Below, piece by piece: positions 45,903 to 53,827 of a DNA stretch of 64,000 nt. Origin of the DNA: Thermoplasmata archaeon. Lineage in GTDB: Archaea > Thermoplasmatota > Thermoplasmata > Lutacidiplasmatales > UBA184. The stretch lies in assembly GCA_027315165.1 (NCBI GenBank), contig DAHUYN010000011.1, positions 21,159-85,158 of the forward strand. The letters are read 5' to 3'. The notes beneath the pieces were generated by a model that was given only the letters and a program-made list of their open reading frames with translations, did not search any database and was not told the DNA's origin. Each line of letters begins with the position of its first letter. Positions within the stretch are counted from its first letter, which is position 1. The position numbers and the translations under genes are program-made.

Positions 45903-45930
45903 GCCCCGACCACGACCTCGAGGTCGGGGC
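45903..45930. terminator. 9-bp hairpin after the TrmB-like gene
   Basis: GCCCCGACC (45903-45911) pairs with GGTCGGGGC (45922-45930) across a 10-base loop, 19 bases after the stop codon. No clear T-tract follows, so the role is tentative. Confidence 0.4.
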
Positions 45931-45979
45931 GTTGTCCGCGGCGTCGGGGGCCGTGCGAGGCCGCCGCATGGTGTATCAG

Positions 45980-45987
45980 TTGTACAA
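45980..45987. promoter_or_regulatory. Palindrome upstream of the TFB promoter
   Basis: TTGTACAA is a perfect 8-bp palindrome, flanked by GTGT and ACAC, about 27 bp before the TFB TATA box. It stands out in a very GC-rich region and could be an operator. No factor is known. Confidence 0.3.
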
Positions 45988-46013
45988 ACACGCGTGACAG
46001 GAATTGCGCTAAG

Positions 46014-46022
46014 CTATATATA
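46014..46022 (+). promoter_or_regulatory. TATA box of the TFB gene
   Basis: CTATATATA lies 31-39 bp before the ATG at 46053 and is among the strongest TATA elements in the window. It predicts a leader of about 10 bases. Confidence 0.7.
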
Positions 46023-46052
46023 CGGGCTATCCGATGAGCTTAAGCTGCTCTC

Positions 46053-47165
46053 ATGAAGCCCTCCCCCCCCAAGAGCGGGCGGCCGAGCCCGCCCGCCGAT
46101 GCGCGCCCTGGCCATCGCCGACCCGTCGTGAGCGAGAGCGAGGAGGGTCCGGCCGCCGTCAGCCCGCCCCCGGCAGGGGACGTCTGCCCGGAGTGCGGCT
46201 CGACGCACCTCACGCGCGATGAGCTGCGGGGCGAGATCGTCTGCGCCGACTGCGGGCTCGTCGTCGATGCGAGCGCGCTCGTCTCGGACCGCGGACAGCG
46301 CGGGAGCAAGGAGGACACGGGTCGGGAGGCCCGCGGCTGGGGCCCGGTGATCTCGCCGTTGATGCCCGACAAGGGCCTGTTCAGCGAGATCGGGGTGCCG
46401 ACGCGTGACTTCCAGGGCAACAGCCTTTCGCGCAACACCTCGCTCAAGTTCTACCATCTTCGCAAGCTGAACCATCGCCTGCGCGCCGCGCGGACGCACC
46501 AGCGGAACCTCGTGGTCGCGCTGGGCGAGCTGAACCGCCTCGCCGGCGTGCTGGGCCTCTCGCGCGAGGTGAAGGAGTCGGCGACCTACATCTACCGGCG
46601 GGCACTCGAGCACAAGGCGACCCGCGGCAAGAAGATCGTCGCGCTCGTCGCCGCGAGCGTCTACGCGGCCTGCCGCCAGTGCCACGTGCCGCGGACGATG
46701 AAGGAGATCATCGCCCACTCGAAGGCGACGAAGATCGAGGTGGGTCGCGCCTACACGCTCCTCGCTCGCGAGCTCAAGCTCGGCCTCAAGCCCGTCGAGC
46801 CGCGGGACTACCTGGTCCGCTTCACGCAGGACCTGAACCTCTCCAAGGAGGTCCGCCACAAGGTCCTCGAGCTGCTCGAGCAGGTCGAGCAGGTCTACTC
46901 GACGAGCGGCGTGCTGCCGAACGGGATCCTCGCGACCATCATCTACATCGCGTCGAACCTGATGGGCGAGCCCCGCAGCCAGGACCGGATCGCGCTCGTC
47001 GCCAACGTGACGCCGGTGACGATCCGCAACCACTACAAAGAGCTCCTGGACCTCCTCGGTCTCCCCAAGAACCTGACGAACCCGCAGGCGCGCGGCACCC
47101 TCCCGACGCCACTCCCGCGAGCGGGGCCGAAGGTCGAGGAGAGCGCGGTCGCGGCCGGTCACTAG
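46053..47165 (+). CDS. tfb: Transcription initiation factor B (TFB)
   Basis: 370 residues. A Pro-rich N-terminal tail of about 40 residues precedes the zinc ribbon (CPECGSTHLTRDEL ... CADCG) and the B-reader region (DKGLFSEIGVPTRDFQG). Two cyclin folds follow: LNRLAGVLGLSREVKESA with YRRALEHKATRGKK, and then KVLELLEQVEQVYSTSG with IIYIASNLMGEPRSQ. TFB binds TATA-bound TBP and recruits RNA polymerase. The N-terminal extension is longer than usual. Many archaea have several TFB genes; only this one is in the window. Confidence 0.96.
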   Translation: MKPSPPKSGRPSPPADARPGHRRPVVSESEEGPAAVSPPPAGDVCPECGSTHLTRDELRGEIVCADCGLVVDASALVSDRGQRGSKEDTGREARGWGPVISPLMPDKGLFSEIGVPTRDFQGNSLSRNTSLKFYHLRKLNHRLRAARTHQRNLVVALGELNRLAGVLGLSREVKESATYIYRRALEHKATRGKKIVALVAASVYAACRQCHVPRTMKEIIAHSKATKIEVGRAYTLLARELKLGLKPVEPRDYLVRFTQDLNLSKEVRHKVLELLEQVEQVYSTSGVLPNGILATIIYIASNLMGEPRSQDRIALVANVTPVTIRNHYKELLDLLGLPKNLTNPQARGTLPTPLPRAGPKVEESAVAAGH

Positions 47166-47192
47166 CCGCTCCCCCGAGGTCGGGGAAGAACC

Positions 47193-47199
47193 GTTAACC
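47193..47199 (+). promoter_or_regulatory. TATA-like box of the Fe-S nuclease gene
   Basis: GTTAACC is centred about 26 bp before the ATG at 47222, predicting a leaderless message. Confidence 0.45.
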
Positions 47200-47221
47200 C
47201 CTTCCGGCATTCCGGGGGCCG

Positions 47222-48424
47222 ATGGCCCTCCCGGCGGCGCTGAGCTACTCCTCGGCGCGCACCTACCTCGAGTGCCCTCTCCGCTGGAAGTTCCTCTACG
47301 TCGACGACCTCAAGGAGGCGCCGAAGGGGTACTTCTCCTTCGGACGGACCGTCCACTCGGTGCTCGAGGAGCTCGTGCGGCCCCTCGTGGTCCCGACGGC
47401 GCGCCGGATCGGCGGCGGCGCGCTCCAGAAGACGCTCGACGAATGGCCCGGGCGCGGGCCGCCGACGGCGCCGGGGCGCCTCCTCGAGGCCGAGGAGCTC
47501 CTGGGGCTCTACGAGCGCTCCTGGGTCTCGGAGGGGTACAACTCGCCCGAGGAGGAGGCACGCTACAAGAGCCTCGGGCGCGAGATCCTCGTCGCCTACC
47601 GCGAGGACCTGCTCAAGTCGCCGCCGTACCCCGTCGCGGTCGAGGAGCACCTCGAGGCGAAGTGGGAGGGGATCCCCATCCACGGCTACATCGACCGGAT
47701 CGACCGGACGCCGGGCGGCTCGCTCGAGATCGTCGACTACAAGACCTCCCGCGAGCTCTCGCGAGAGGACGCGCTCGACTCCGACCAGCTCTCCCTCTAC
47801 CAGGTGCTCGTCGAGCGGAACTACGCCGAGCCGGTCGACCGGTTGACGTTGTACCACCTGAGGAGCCTCACGCCGCACTCCGCGCCGCGGCGGGACGCGG
47901 AGTCCCTCAACGACGTCCACAACCGCTTCGGACGCGCCTACGACGGCATCCGCTCGAGCGCCTACGAGCCCACGCCCGGGCGCCACTGCTCGCGCTGCGA
48001 GTTCCGCTCCCTGTGCCCGGAGTTCCGTCTCGTCCCCGCCGGCGAGCAGGACCGCCTCCTCGACCTCGTCGACCGGTTCCACCGCCTCCGGCTCGAGGAG
48101 GAGCGCGTCGACCGGGAGCTCCGCGCGGCCGCGGAAGCCCTCCACGAGGAATCGGAGCGCCTCGGCGTGCACCGGATCCCCGGGAGCGACCGCGTCGCGA
48201 TCCGGCGTCGCGAGGAGCTCTGGCATTATCGCGAAGGGACCGTCGCCGAGATCCTCGCCGAGCACGGCCTCGAGGGCCGCGTGCGCGCCGACGACGACGA
48301 GGCGGTCCGGCGGCTCGCCCAGGACCGAAAGACCGACCCGGCGCTCCGCGCGCGCCTCGCGTCCGCGGGCGGTCGGCAGGTCCGGTGGTACTGGACGCTC
48401 GAGGAGCCCTCGTCGCGCGGGTGA
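47222..48424 (+). CDS. PD-(D/E)XK nuclease with Cas4/AddB-type Fe-S cysteines
   Basis: 400 residues. SYSSARTYLECPLRWKF at the start, with C18, pairs with the C-terminal CSRCEFRSLC (C256, C259, C265) to give the four cysteines that hold a 4Fe-4S cluster in Cas4, AddB and Dna2. The nuclease motifs are H45, D158 in GYIDRID, D172 and K174 in LEIVDYKTS, and QLSLYQ (Q189, Y193). A C-terminal helical part (about 270-400) has no assigned role. It is likely a DNA exonuclease for repair or recombination. No CRISPR array or cas gene is near, so a CRISPR role is not indicated. Confidence 0.88.
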   Translation: MALPAALSYSSARTYLECPLRWKFLYVDDLKEAPKGYFSFGRTVHSVLEELVRPLVVPTARRIGGGALQKTLDEWPGRGPPTAPGRLLEAEELLGLYERSWVSEGYNSPEEEARYKSLGREILVAYREDLLKSPPYPVAVEEHLEAKWEGIPIHGYIDRIDRTPGGSLEIVDYKTSRELSREDALDSDQLSLYQVLVERNYAEPVDRLTLYHLRSLTPHSAPRRDAESLNDVHNRFGRAYDGIRSSAYEPTPGRHCSRCEFRSLCPEFRLVPAGEQDRLLDLVDRFHRLRLEEERVDRELRAAAEALHEESERLGVHRIPGSDRVAIRRREELWHYREGTVAEILAEHGLEGRVRADDDEAVRRLAQDRKTDPALRARLASAGGRQVRWYWTLEEPSSRG

Positions 48425-48464
48425 ACCTCGCAAAGGCTATCAGGCGAGCCCGGTAGGCGGCGAT

Positions 48465-49532
48465 ATGGGAATCGCCCTCTCTGACAAGGCCCGGCTACGG
48501 TCCCTCGAGGGACGGACCCCGACCGTCGCGACGCTCTGCTCCCACTCCTCGCTCCAGATCTTCCACGGGGCGCGGGCGGAGGGCCTGCCGACGATGGGCA
48601 TCTCCGTCGGACCGCCCGCTCGCTTCTACGAGGCGTTTCCGCTCGCCCGGCCGGACCAGTTCCTCACCGTCGAGAAGGTCTCCGCGCTCCCCCACGAGCA
48701 GGCGCGGCTCCGCGACGCGGGGGCGATCCTGATCCCGCACGGCTCGTTCGTCGAGTACCTCGGCCCGAAGGCGTTCCAGGAGCTCGACGTCCCGGTGTTC
48801 GGGAACCGCGCGGTCATCGGGTGGGAGTCGGACCGCGAGAAGGAGCGGGTCTGGCTCGAGTCGGCCGGGGTCCCGATGCCGAAGCGGTACGTCGACGCCT
48901 CCGAGGTCGATGGCCCGGTGATCCTGAAGTACTACGGCGCGAAAGGGGGCAAGGGCTTCTTCCTGGCGAAGAACCGCGAGGCCCTCGCCGACTTCACGCC
49001 GACCGGCCCCTACGTCATCCAGGAGTACGTGCTCGGGACGCGCTACTACATCCACTTCTTCTACTCGCCGCTCTCCGATCGCGGCTACCGCGTCGGACAC
49101 GGCTCCTTGGAGCTCCTCGGCATGGACCGGCGGGACGAGGCGAACATCGACGAACTGTACAAGCTCGGCGCGCAGGAAGAGCTCCTCAAGGCCGGGATCC
49201 GGCCGACGTTCGTCGTCACGGGCAACGTCCCCGTCGTGCTCCGCGAGTCGCTGCTCCCGAAGGTTTTCGACGTCGGGGCCCGCATCGTCGAGCGGTCGAT
49301 CGAGCTGTTCGGAGGAATGGTCGGACCGTTCTGCGTCGAGGGGATCATGACCGAGAACCTCGACTTCAAGGTCTTCGAGATCTCGACCCGGATCGTCGCC
49401 GGGACGAACCTGTTCATCAACGGCTCTCCCTACTCGGACCTTCTGCAGCCGGGCCTGTCGACCGGCCGGCGCATCGCGATGGAGATCAAACGCGCGCAGG
49501 CCGAGGGCCGGCTCTCCGAAGTGCTGAGTTGA
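48465..49532 (+). CDS. purP: FAICAR-forming ligase PurP (5-formaminoimidazole-4-carboxamide ribonucleotide synthetase)
   Basis: 355 residues, ATP-grasp fold. ATLCSHSSLQIFHGARAEGL, LIPHGSFVEYLG and FGNRAVIGWESDREKE match the PurP N-terminus; KYYGAKGGKGFF is the ATP-grasp glycine loop; FKVFEISTRIVAGTN carries metal-binding residues and the conserved end GRRIAMEIK. PurP is the archaeal enzyme that uses formate and ATP to turn AICAR into FAICAR in purine synthesis. A weak TATA-like AAAGGCTAT lies about 28 bp upstream. Confidence 0.96.
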   Translation: MGIALSDKARLRSLEGRTPTVATLCSHSSLQIFHGARAEGLPTMGISVGPPARFYEAFPLARPDQFLTVEKVSALPHEQARLRDAGAILIPHGSFVEYLGPKAFQELDVPVFGNRAVIGWESDREKERVWLESAGVPMPKRYVDASEVDGPVILKYYGAKGGKGFFLAKNREALADFTPTGPYVIQEYVLGTRYYIHFFYSPLSDRGYRVGHGSLELLGMDRRDEANIDELYKLGAQEELLKAGIRPTFVVTGNVPVVLRESLLPKVFDVGARIVERSIELFGGMVGPFCVEGIMTENLDFKVFEISTRIVAGTNLFINGSPYSDLLQPGLSTGRRIAMEIKRAQAEGRLSEVLS

Positions 49533-49812
49533 GCGCGGCGGCGCGGCACGCCGGCGGCCCCGGCCCGACCGCCGGTTCGTGGCGGTAGCTCCGGGACGCC
49601 TCGACAAGGTCCCGAACGTGGCGTTCGTGCGCGTCGAGGCTCGAACCGACGGCCGGCGGCCGAGCCTCCGGCCGGACCTCCCTCGAGGGTACCTCGCGCG
49701 TGTGGTGTCGTAATATAGTCGAGGAAGTCCTACGCGCCAGCCACCGACCGCGCCGCGGTCGGGTCCGCTCCGGGCGTTCCCGCGGGCGATCGAAGGACAC
49801 GAAGCCCCGTGG
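49533..49812. promoter_or_regulatory. Intergenic region with a TATA box at 49711-49718
   Basis: 280 bases without a convincing gene. TAATATAG at 49711-49718 predicts transcription from about 49740 and so a leader of about 70 bases before the FkbM-type gene, long for this window. The leader is open in the gene's frame but has no start codon. GC-rich inverted repeats near 49650-49680 are too imperfect to call. Confidence 0.4.
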
Positions 49813-50652
49813 GTGCGACCGATGACGAACACGCGGCACGACCTCGGGGATCTCCTCGTCTTTCTCCGCAAGATGCGGGAGACGCCGCCCTACCCCTGGG
49901 AGCTCTTCACCCATAACGGCCGCGTCCACCACAATCATCGCTGGTTCGCGCGGCGGGCCAAGAAGGTCCGCGCCGAGGCGACGCGACGCGGGATCACGAT
50001 CCCCCCCGACTGGAGCGACGCGGATGCCGCCGGCATGTACCCCGTGTTCTGCAGCGCCATCTACGAGGTGCCGGGCTTTGCGCCGTCCGGCCAGGTCGTC
50101 GACGTCGGCGCCGGCTACGGCGATTACGCGGTACTGACGGGGCGGCTCGCCGCGGTGCGGGAGGTGGTGGCGCTCGAGCCCACCCCCCATAGCGCCCAGC
50201 GGGCCCGCGAGTTCGTCCAGGCGAACGGCGCCCGCGTCCGGCTCGTCGAGGCGGCCGGCGGGGCGAGCCGGGGGCGTCTCAAGCTCGGGGCGGCCGGCGG
50301 CGACCAGGCGCTGAGCGTCCTGTCCGACGCGGGCGGGATCGAGGTCCCGGTCGTGGCCGTCGACGAGCTCGAGCTCGGACGGGTCGATTTCCTCAAGATC
50401 GACGTCGAGGGCGCAGAGGTCGAGGTGCTCAAGGGATGCGCGAAGACGCTCGCGGACTCGAGGCCGCGCATCGCGATCGAGGTCCACTCGAAGGCGCTCG
50501 CCGCCGAGGTCGACGCCCTGCTCCGCGGCGCGGGCTACGCGCTCGCCCACCACGACAAGGGCGTCCGCGCCAGCTGGCCCATGGACCTCGTTCAGAACCG
50601 CTTCTACCGGCCCGTCGTCGAAGGCGGGGCGGAACCGCCGCGCCCGGCGTAG
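49813..50652 (+). CDS. FkbM-family methyltransferase
   Basis: 279 residues from a GTG, or 276 from the ATG at 49822. The SAM-binding motif is VVDVGAGYGDYAVL, followed by VVALEPTP. The FkbM signature is VDFLKIDVEGAEVEVLKG, and the end has IAIEVHSKAL. FkbM enzymes mostly methylate hydroxyls of sugars or secondary metabolites. The N-terminal 85 residues are helical and basic. It is followed by a second, unrelated methyltransferase on the opposite strand, so the pair may act on cell-surface glycans. The substrate is unknown. Confidence 0.85.
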   Translation: MRPMTNTRHDLGDLLVFLRKMRETPPYPWELFTHNGRVHHNHRWFARRAKKVRAEATRRGITIPPDWSDADAAGMYPVFCSAIYEVPGFAPSGQVVDVGAGYGDYAVLTGRLAAVREVVALEPTPHSAQRAREFVQANGARVRLVEAAGGASRGRLKLGAAGGDQALSVLSDAGGIEVPVVAVDELELGRVDFLKIDVEGAEVEVLKGCAKTLADSRPRIAIEVHSKALAAEVDALLRGAGYALAHHDKGVRASWPMDLVQNRFYRPVVEGGAEPPRPA

Positions 50653-50677
50653 AGCTCGGGTCCGCCGAGCCCCGCGC

Positions 50678-51391
50678 CTACGGGCCGGGCCCGAGAGGGA
50701 CGCGCACGGCGCCGAGGTCGTGGTCGAGCTCCTCGTCCCGCGAGAGCCCTTGGGCCCCGAGAAAGTCCCTCCAGGCCCGGTTCGCGTGCACGTCATGCGA
50801 GGCCAGCACCCCGCCGGGCCGGAGAGCGGGCCAGGCGGTCGTGTACTCCCAGCTCATGGTCGGGTACTGATGGAGGCTGTCGTGGAGGAACAGGCCGAGG
50901 GACCGGCCTTTCCCCTCGAGGAGCCCCGGCAGCTTCTCCTGGCTGGTCCCGACGTGAAGGCTCCAGCGGCCCATCAGGCGCTCCGGGACGAGCCATCCGA
51001 CGTGGCGGCCCTCGAGGCCGGGCTTCCCCTCGCCCGGCCGACGGCCCCTCGCGAAGACATCGATCCCGATCGAGTCGAGGTGTCCGGAGCCGTTACGCTC
51101 GAGGGCCTCGAGCAGGAGGCGGGCGCTGTAGCCCGAGGAGATGCCCGTCTCGATGATCCACGCCGGGCGCAGGGTCCGCACGAGCACGTAGAGCAGAGGA
51201 CCCTGCATGAGGGCGCCGGCGCTCGGCGTCCGGGCGACCTCCCTCCACAGGTTTTCGGCCACGGGCCCGAGCTCTTCGAAGAAGCCGTCGAGCGTGCCCG
51301 CGTCGGCGCCCGTGAGCCGGGCGAGCCCGGGCCGGGCCGTTCGGTACATCGGCCTCCAGTCCGCGAAGCGCGGGTTCTGGCCGAACGCCAC
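50678..51391 (-). CDS. Class I SAM methyltransferase (Methyltransf_24 type), start uncertain
   Basis: 237 residues from the GTG at 51391. ETGISSGYSARLLLEAL is the SAM-binding motif, LDSIGIDVF follows, and FLHDSLHQYPTMSWEYTTAW and LRPGGVLASHDVHAN are typical of the family, which modifies sugars or lipids. The frame stays open more than 130 bases upstream and reads protein-like (HPFRWARYVWIREVLRRE) with no ATG, GTG or TTG. The true start may be an unusual codon, or an upstream start may have been lost. CTTAAG near 51543 could be its TATA box. It converges with the FkbM gene. Confidence 0.75.
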   Translation of the reverse strand: MAFGQNPRFADWRPMYRTARPGLARLTGADAGTLDGFFEELGPVAENLWREVARTPSAGALMQGPLLYVLVRTLRPAWIIETGISSGYSARLLLEALERNGSGHLDSIGIDVFARGRRPGEGKPGLEGRHVGWLVPERLMGRWSLHVGTSQEKLPGLLEGKGRSLGLFLHDSLHQYPTMSWEYTTAWPALRPGGVLASHDVHANRAWRDFLGAQGLSRDEELDHDLGAVRVPLGPGP

Positions 51392-51603
51392 CTCACGTCG
51401 GAGGACCTCCCGGATCCAAACGTACCGCGCCCAGCGGAACGGATGGGACGCGGCATGGGCCCAGCGCCGACGCCAGCGCTCGCTCGAGGACTCGCCGATC
51501 GGGCCGAACCCCCTCGGTGCCGCCCCCGAGTCGGCTCGGGCCTTAAGACCACCGGTGCGGGGCGGGACGGGCCGCGACCCGCAAAACGCCTCCGGGGCGC
51601 TCC

Positions 51604-51611
51604 GTTTAATC
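51604..51611 (+). promoter_or_regulatory. TATA box of the ABC exporter genes
   Basis: GTTTAATC is centred 27 bp before the GTG at 51634; a leaderless two-gene message is predicted. Confidence 0.6.
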
Positions 51612-51633
51612 GCCGCGCGTCTCGGCGCTCCCG

Positions 51634-52566
51634 GTGGAGGCGATCCGGGCCGAGGGCCTCACGAAGGTCTACCCGCGCGGAGGCACGATCGCCCTCTCCT
51701 CCGTCGACCTGTCGATTCCCAGCGGCCGCGTCTTCGGGCTCATCGGGCGGAACGGGGCCGGAAAGACCACGTTCGTCCGGATCGCCGCGACCCAGCTGAT
51801 GCCGACCTCGGGCACTCTGTACGTCCTCGGGCACGAGGTGCGACACGAGGTCAGCAGCATCCGACTTCGGATCGCCGCCGTCCCGCAGGAGTCCCGACCG
51901 CTCTACTTCGTGACGGTCGACGAGCTCGTCTACCTCTACCTCAAGATGCGCGGGGCCGACTCGGTCGAGGCCCGCCGCCGGACGAACGACGTCCTCGAGG
52001 AGCTCGGCCTGACGGCGGTCCGGCGCAAGCTCGTGAGCCGGCTCTCGGGAGGCATGCGCCGGCGGGCGATGGTCGCGATGGTGCTCGCCTCCGACGCGGA
52101 GGTCGTGTTCCTGGACGAGCCGACGACGGGGCTCGACCCGCTGGCCCGGCGGGAGGTGTGGGCCGCGATCCGGCGCGTCGAGCGGGAGCGACGGACGGTG
52201 CTCCTGACGACGCACTACCTGGACGAGGCCGAGGCGCTCTCCAACCGCATCGCCCTGCTCGAGGGCGGTGTCGTGCGGCTCGAGGGGACCCCGGCGGAGC
52301 TCCGGGCCCGCGTCCGCCGTCCGTTCCGCGTGACCGTGGCGGGAGGGATGTCCCGCGAGGAGCTCGAGTCGTTCGGCCAGGTGTCGATCGTCGACGGCGG
52401 GTTCCTCGTCTTCACGACGGAGCGCGACGCCCGCGAGCTCGCTCTCAAGGGGCTCTCCTCCGGCGCCCACATCTCGATGGCCCCGGTGAGCCTCGAGGAC
52501 ATCTTCCTCCAGGTCGTCGGCCACCGCCTCGAAGAGGACGCCCCGCTCGAGGAGGGGACGACGTGA
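51634..52566 (+). CDS. ABC-2 type exporter ATP-binding protein
   Basis: 310 residues. Walker A GLIGRNGAGKTTFV (about 37-50), signature LSGGMRRRAMVAM, Walker B VVFLDEPTTGLDP and the switch histidine in LLTTHYLDEAE are all intact. The C-terminal 90 residues resemble the regulatory extension of drug- and polysaccharide-exporter ATPases. With the permease encoded next, it should export a drug, lipid or glycan. The four-base GTGA overlap with the permease implies coupled translation. Confidence 0.93.
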   Translation: MEAIRAEGLTKVYPRGGTIALSSVDLSIPSGRVFGLIGRNGAGKTTFVRIAATQLMPTSGTLYVLGHEVRHEVSSIRLRIAAVPQESRPLYFVTVDELVYLYLKMRGADSVEARRRTNDVLEELGLTAVRRKLVSRLSGGMRRRAMVAMVLASDAEVVFLDEPTTGLDPLARREVWAAIRRVERERRTVLLTTHYLDEAEALSNRIALLEGGVVRLEGTPAELRARVRRPFRVTVAGGMSREELESFGQVSIVDGGFLVFTTERDARELALKGLSSGAHISMAPVSLEDIFLQVVGHRLEEDAPLEEGTT

Positions 52567-53309
52567 CGGAGCGCCACCGCCTGCGGGCGCTCCTCACGCT
52601 GACCTACCTCAACGGCGTGATCCCGATCCGCTCCCAGCCGCTCTACCTGCTCAACATCGTCGCGTCGCCGCTGTCGTTTCTCTTCTTCATCACGATCGCC
52701 TCGCGGGGGGCGCTGCTGAACTACGGCCTCGCCGGCGGGATGCTCATGACGATGCTGTCGATCGGCACCTCGCTGCAGACCGACATCTCCCACTACAAGC
52801 AGGATCTCAAGCTCCAGGACGTCGTGATCGCCTCCCCGGTGGAGGCGTGGGTCTACGTCGGCGGGATCGCCCTCTCCGAGCTCGTCTACTCGCTGCCCGC
52901 GATCGGCGTCTTCCTCGCGCTCTGGGTGCTCGGGGGCTGGGCGACGATCGTCGGCGCCCTCACTCTCGCGGGCGTGCTCGTCCTCGTCTGGGCGTTCGCC
53001 TCGGCGCTCGGCTTCACGCTCGCGACCTACTTCGAGGACGTCCGGGAGACGTTCGTCTTCTCGCCGCTGATCTCGCTCGGCCTCTCCGTCCTGCCCCCGG
53101 TCTACTACCCGATCTCGAGCCTCCCGGCGGCGGTCCGGCCCCTCGCCTACCTCTCGCCGACGACCTACGCCGCCGACCTTCTGCACACGACCGTCGGCAT
53201 CGGCGGGCTCTCGCTCGAGGCCGCCGCGATCGACTGGTCCGTGCTCCTCGGGTTCACGCTCGCGCTCCTCGCGCTGGCGGCGTTCAAGGCTCGATGGCGC
53301 GAGCCGTAG
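52563..53309 (+). CDS. ABC-2 type exporter permease
   Basis: 248 residues from the GTG at 52563. Six hydrophobic segments are visible, with conserved ABC-2 elements such as SIGTSLQTDISHYKQDLKLQ (a cytoplasmic helix) and PPVYYPISSLPAAVRPLAYL near the end. It forms the membrane part of the exporter with the ATPase just upstream. The substrate cannot be read from the sequence. Confidence 0.9.
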   Translation: MTERHRLRALLTLTYLNGVIPIRSQPLYLLNIVASPLSFLFFITIASRGALLNYGLAGGMLMTMLSIGTSLQTDISHYKQDLKLQDVVIASPVEAWVYVGGIALSELVYSLPAIGVFLALWVLGGWATIVGALTLAGVLVLVWAFASALGFTLATYFEDVRETFVFSPLISLGLSVLPPVYYPISSLPAAVRPLAYLSPTTYAADLLHTTVGIGGLSLEAAAIDWSVLLGFTLALLALAAFKARWREP

Positions 53310-53360
53310 CGCGTCACCGGACGACCTCGCACCGCGGTCGCGCCTCCCGTCGCGCAAGTC

Positions 53361-53369
53361 CTTATGTAG
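53361..53369 (+). promoter_or_regulatory. TATA box of the zinc-ribbon gene
   Basis: CTTATGTAG is centred 29 bp before the ATG at 53394. Confidence 0.45.
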
Positions 53370-53393
53370 AGGCTCGCTGCTCGCGCGGCTCGC

Positions 53394-53633
53394 ATGCTTC
53401 TTTTCGCGGACCCGCGTAGCTTCTCGTCCCCGGAGGAACGGTTCCAGCACTGCACGCTCTGCGGCAAGGACCTCGTGGTCCTGCCCAACGACCGGCGCGG
53501 TGGCGCCTGCTTCGATTGCCTCTCGCTCGCGACGACGGAGCCGACGGGCTGCCCCGACTGCGGGTCGCTCCTGGGTCCGGCCGAGCGGGTCGTCGGCTGC
53601 CCCCGGTGCGGCTGGGCCGAGCCCCCCTCGTAG
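53394..53633 (+). CDS. Small double zinc-ribbon protein
   Basis: 79 residues. Four CxxC pairs occur: CTLC, CFDC, CPDC and CPRC, enough for two zinc ribbons. There is no membrane span. Such proteins are common in archaea and usually bind nucleic acid or proteins; no specific function is recognised. The start is supported by its TATA spacing. Confidence 0.7.
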   Translation: MLLFADPRSFSSPEERFQHCTLCGKDLVVLPNDRRGGACFDCLSLATTEPTGCPDCGSLLGPAERVVGCPRCGWAEPPS

Positions 53634-53647
53634 TCGCCTCGGCCGCC

Positions 53648-53656
53648 AAGCTTATC
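53648..53656 (+). promoter_or_regulatory. TATA box of tRNA-Ser
   Basis: AAGCTTATC lies about 36 bp before the mature tRNA 5' end, giving a short 5' leader for RNase P. The same transcript may continue into the GAF gene. Confidence 0.5.
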
Positions 53657-53687
53657 CCTCGCCTCCCGTCCCTTTTTTCCGAGGCGT

Positions 53688-53805
53688 GCCGAGGTGGCTC
53701 AGTCCGGTACGGCGCGAGTCTGGAAAGCTCGTGGCGGAATACGCCTCGGGAGTTCAAAGGCCGCCGGCGGGTCCGTCCGCCCGGCAGGAAATCTCCCCCT
53801 CGGCG
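53688..53805 (+). tRNA. tRNA-Ser(GGA) with an intron in the T-loop
   Basis: The acceptor GCCGAGG (53688-53694) pairs perfectly with CCTCGGC (53798-53804), with discriminator G at 53805; CCA is not encoded. The anticodon stem CGAGT/GCTCG holds the loop CTGGAAA with anticodon GGA. The long variable arm is GGCG-GAATA-CGCC. The T-stem halves GGGAG (53748-53752) and CTCCC (53793-53797) pair, but the loop is interrupted by 33 bases (53759-53791, or up to three bases earlier because AAA is repeated). Removing them gives the normal loop TTCAAAT. The insert can fold into GGCGGG/TCCGCC with GCCG/CGGC outside it. Confidence 0.93.
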
Positions 53806-53827
53806 CTCCTCCTCACGCACGACGCCG

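Noticed and set aside
53671..53678. T-run before tRNA-Ser as a terminator of the zinc-ribbon gene
   Set aside because: It coincides with the predicted start region of the tRNA transcript, so its meaning is ambiguous.
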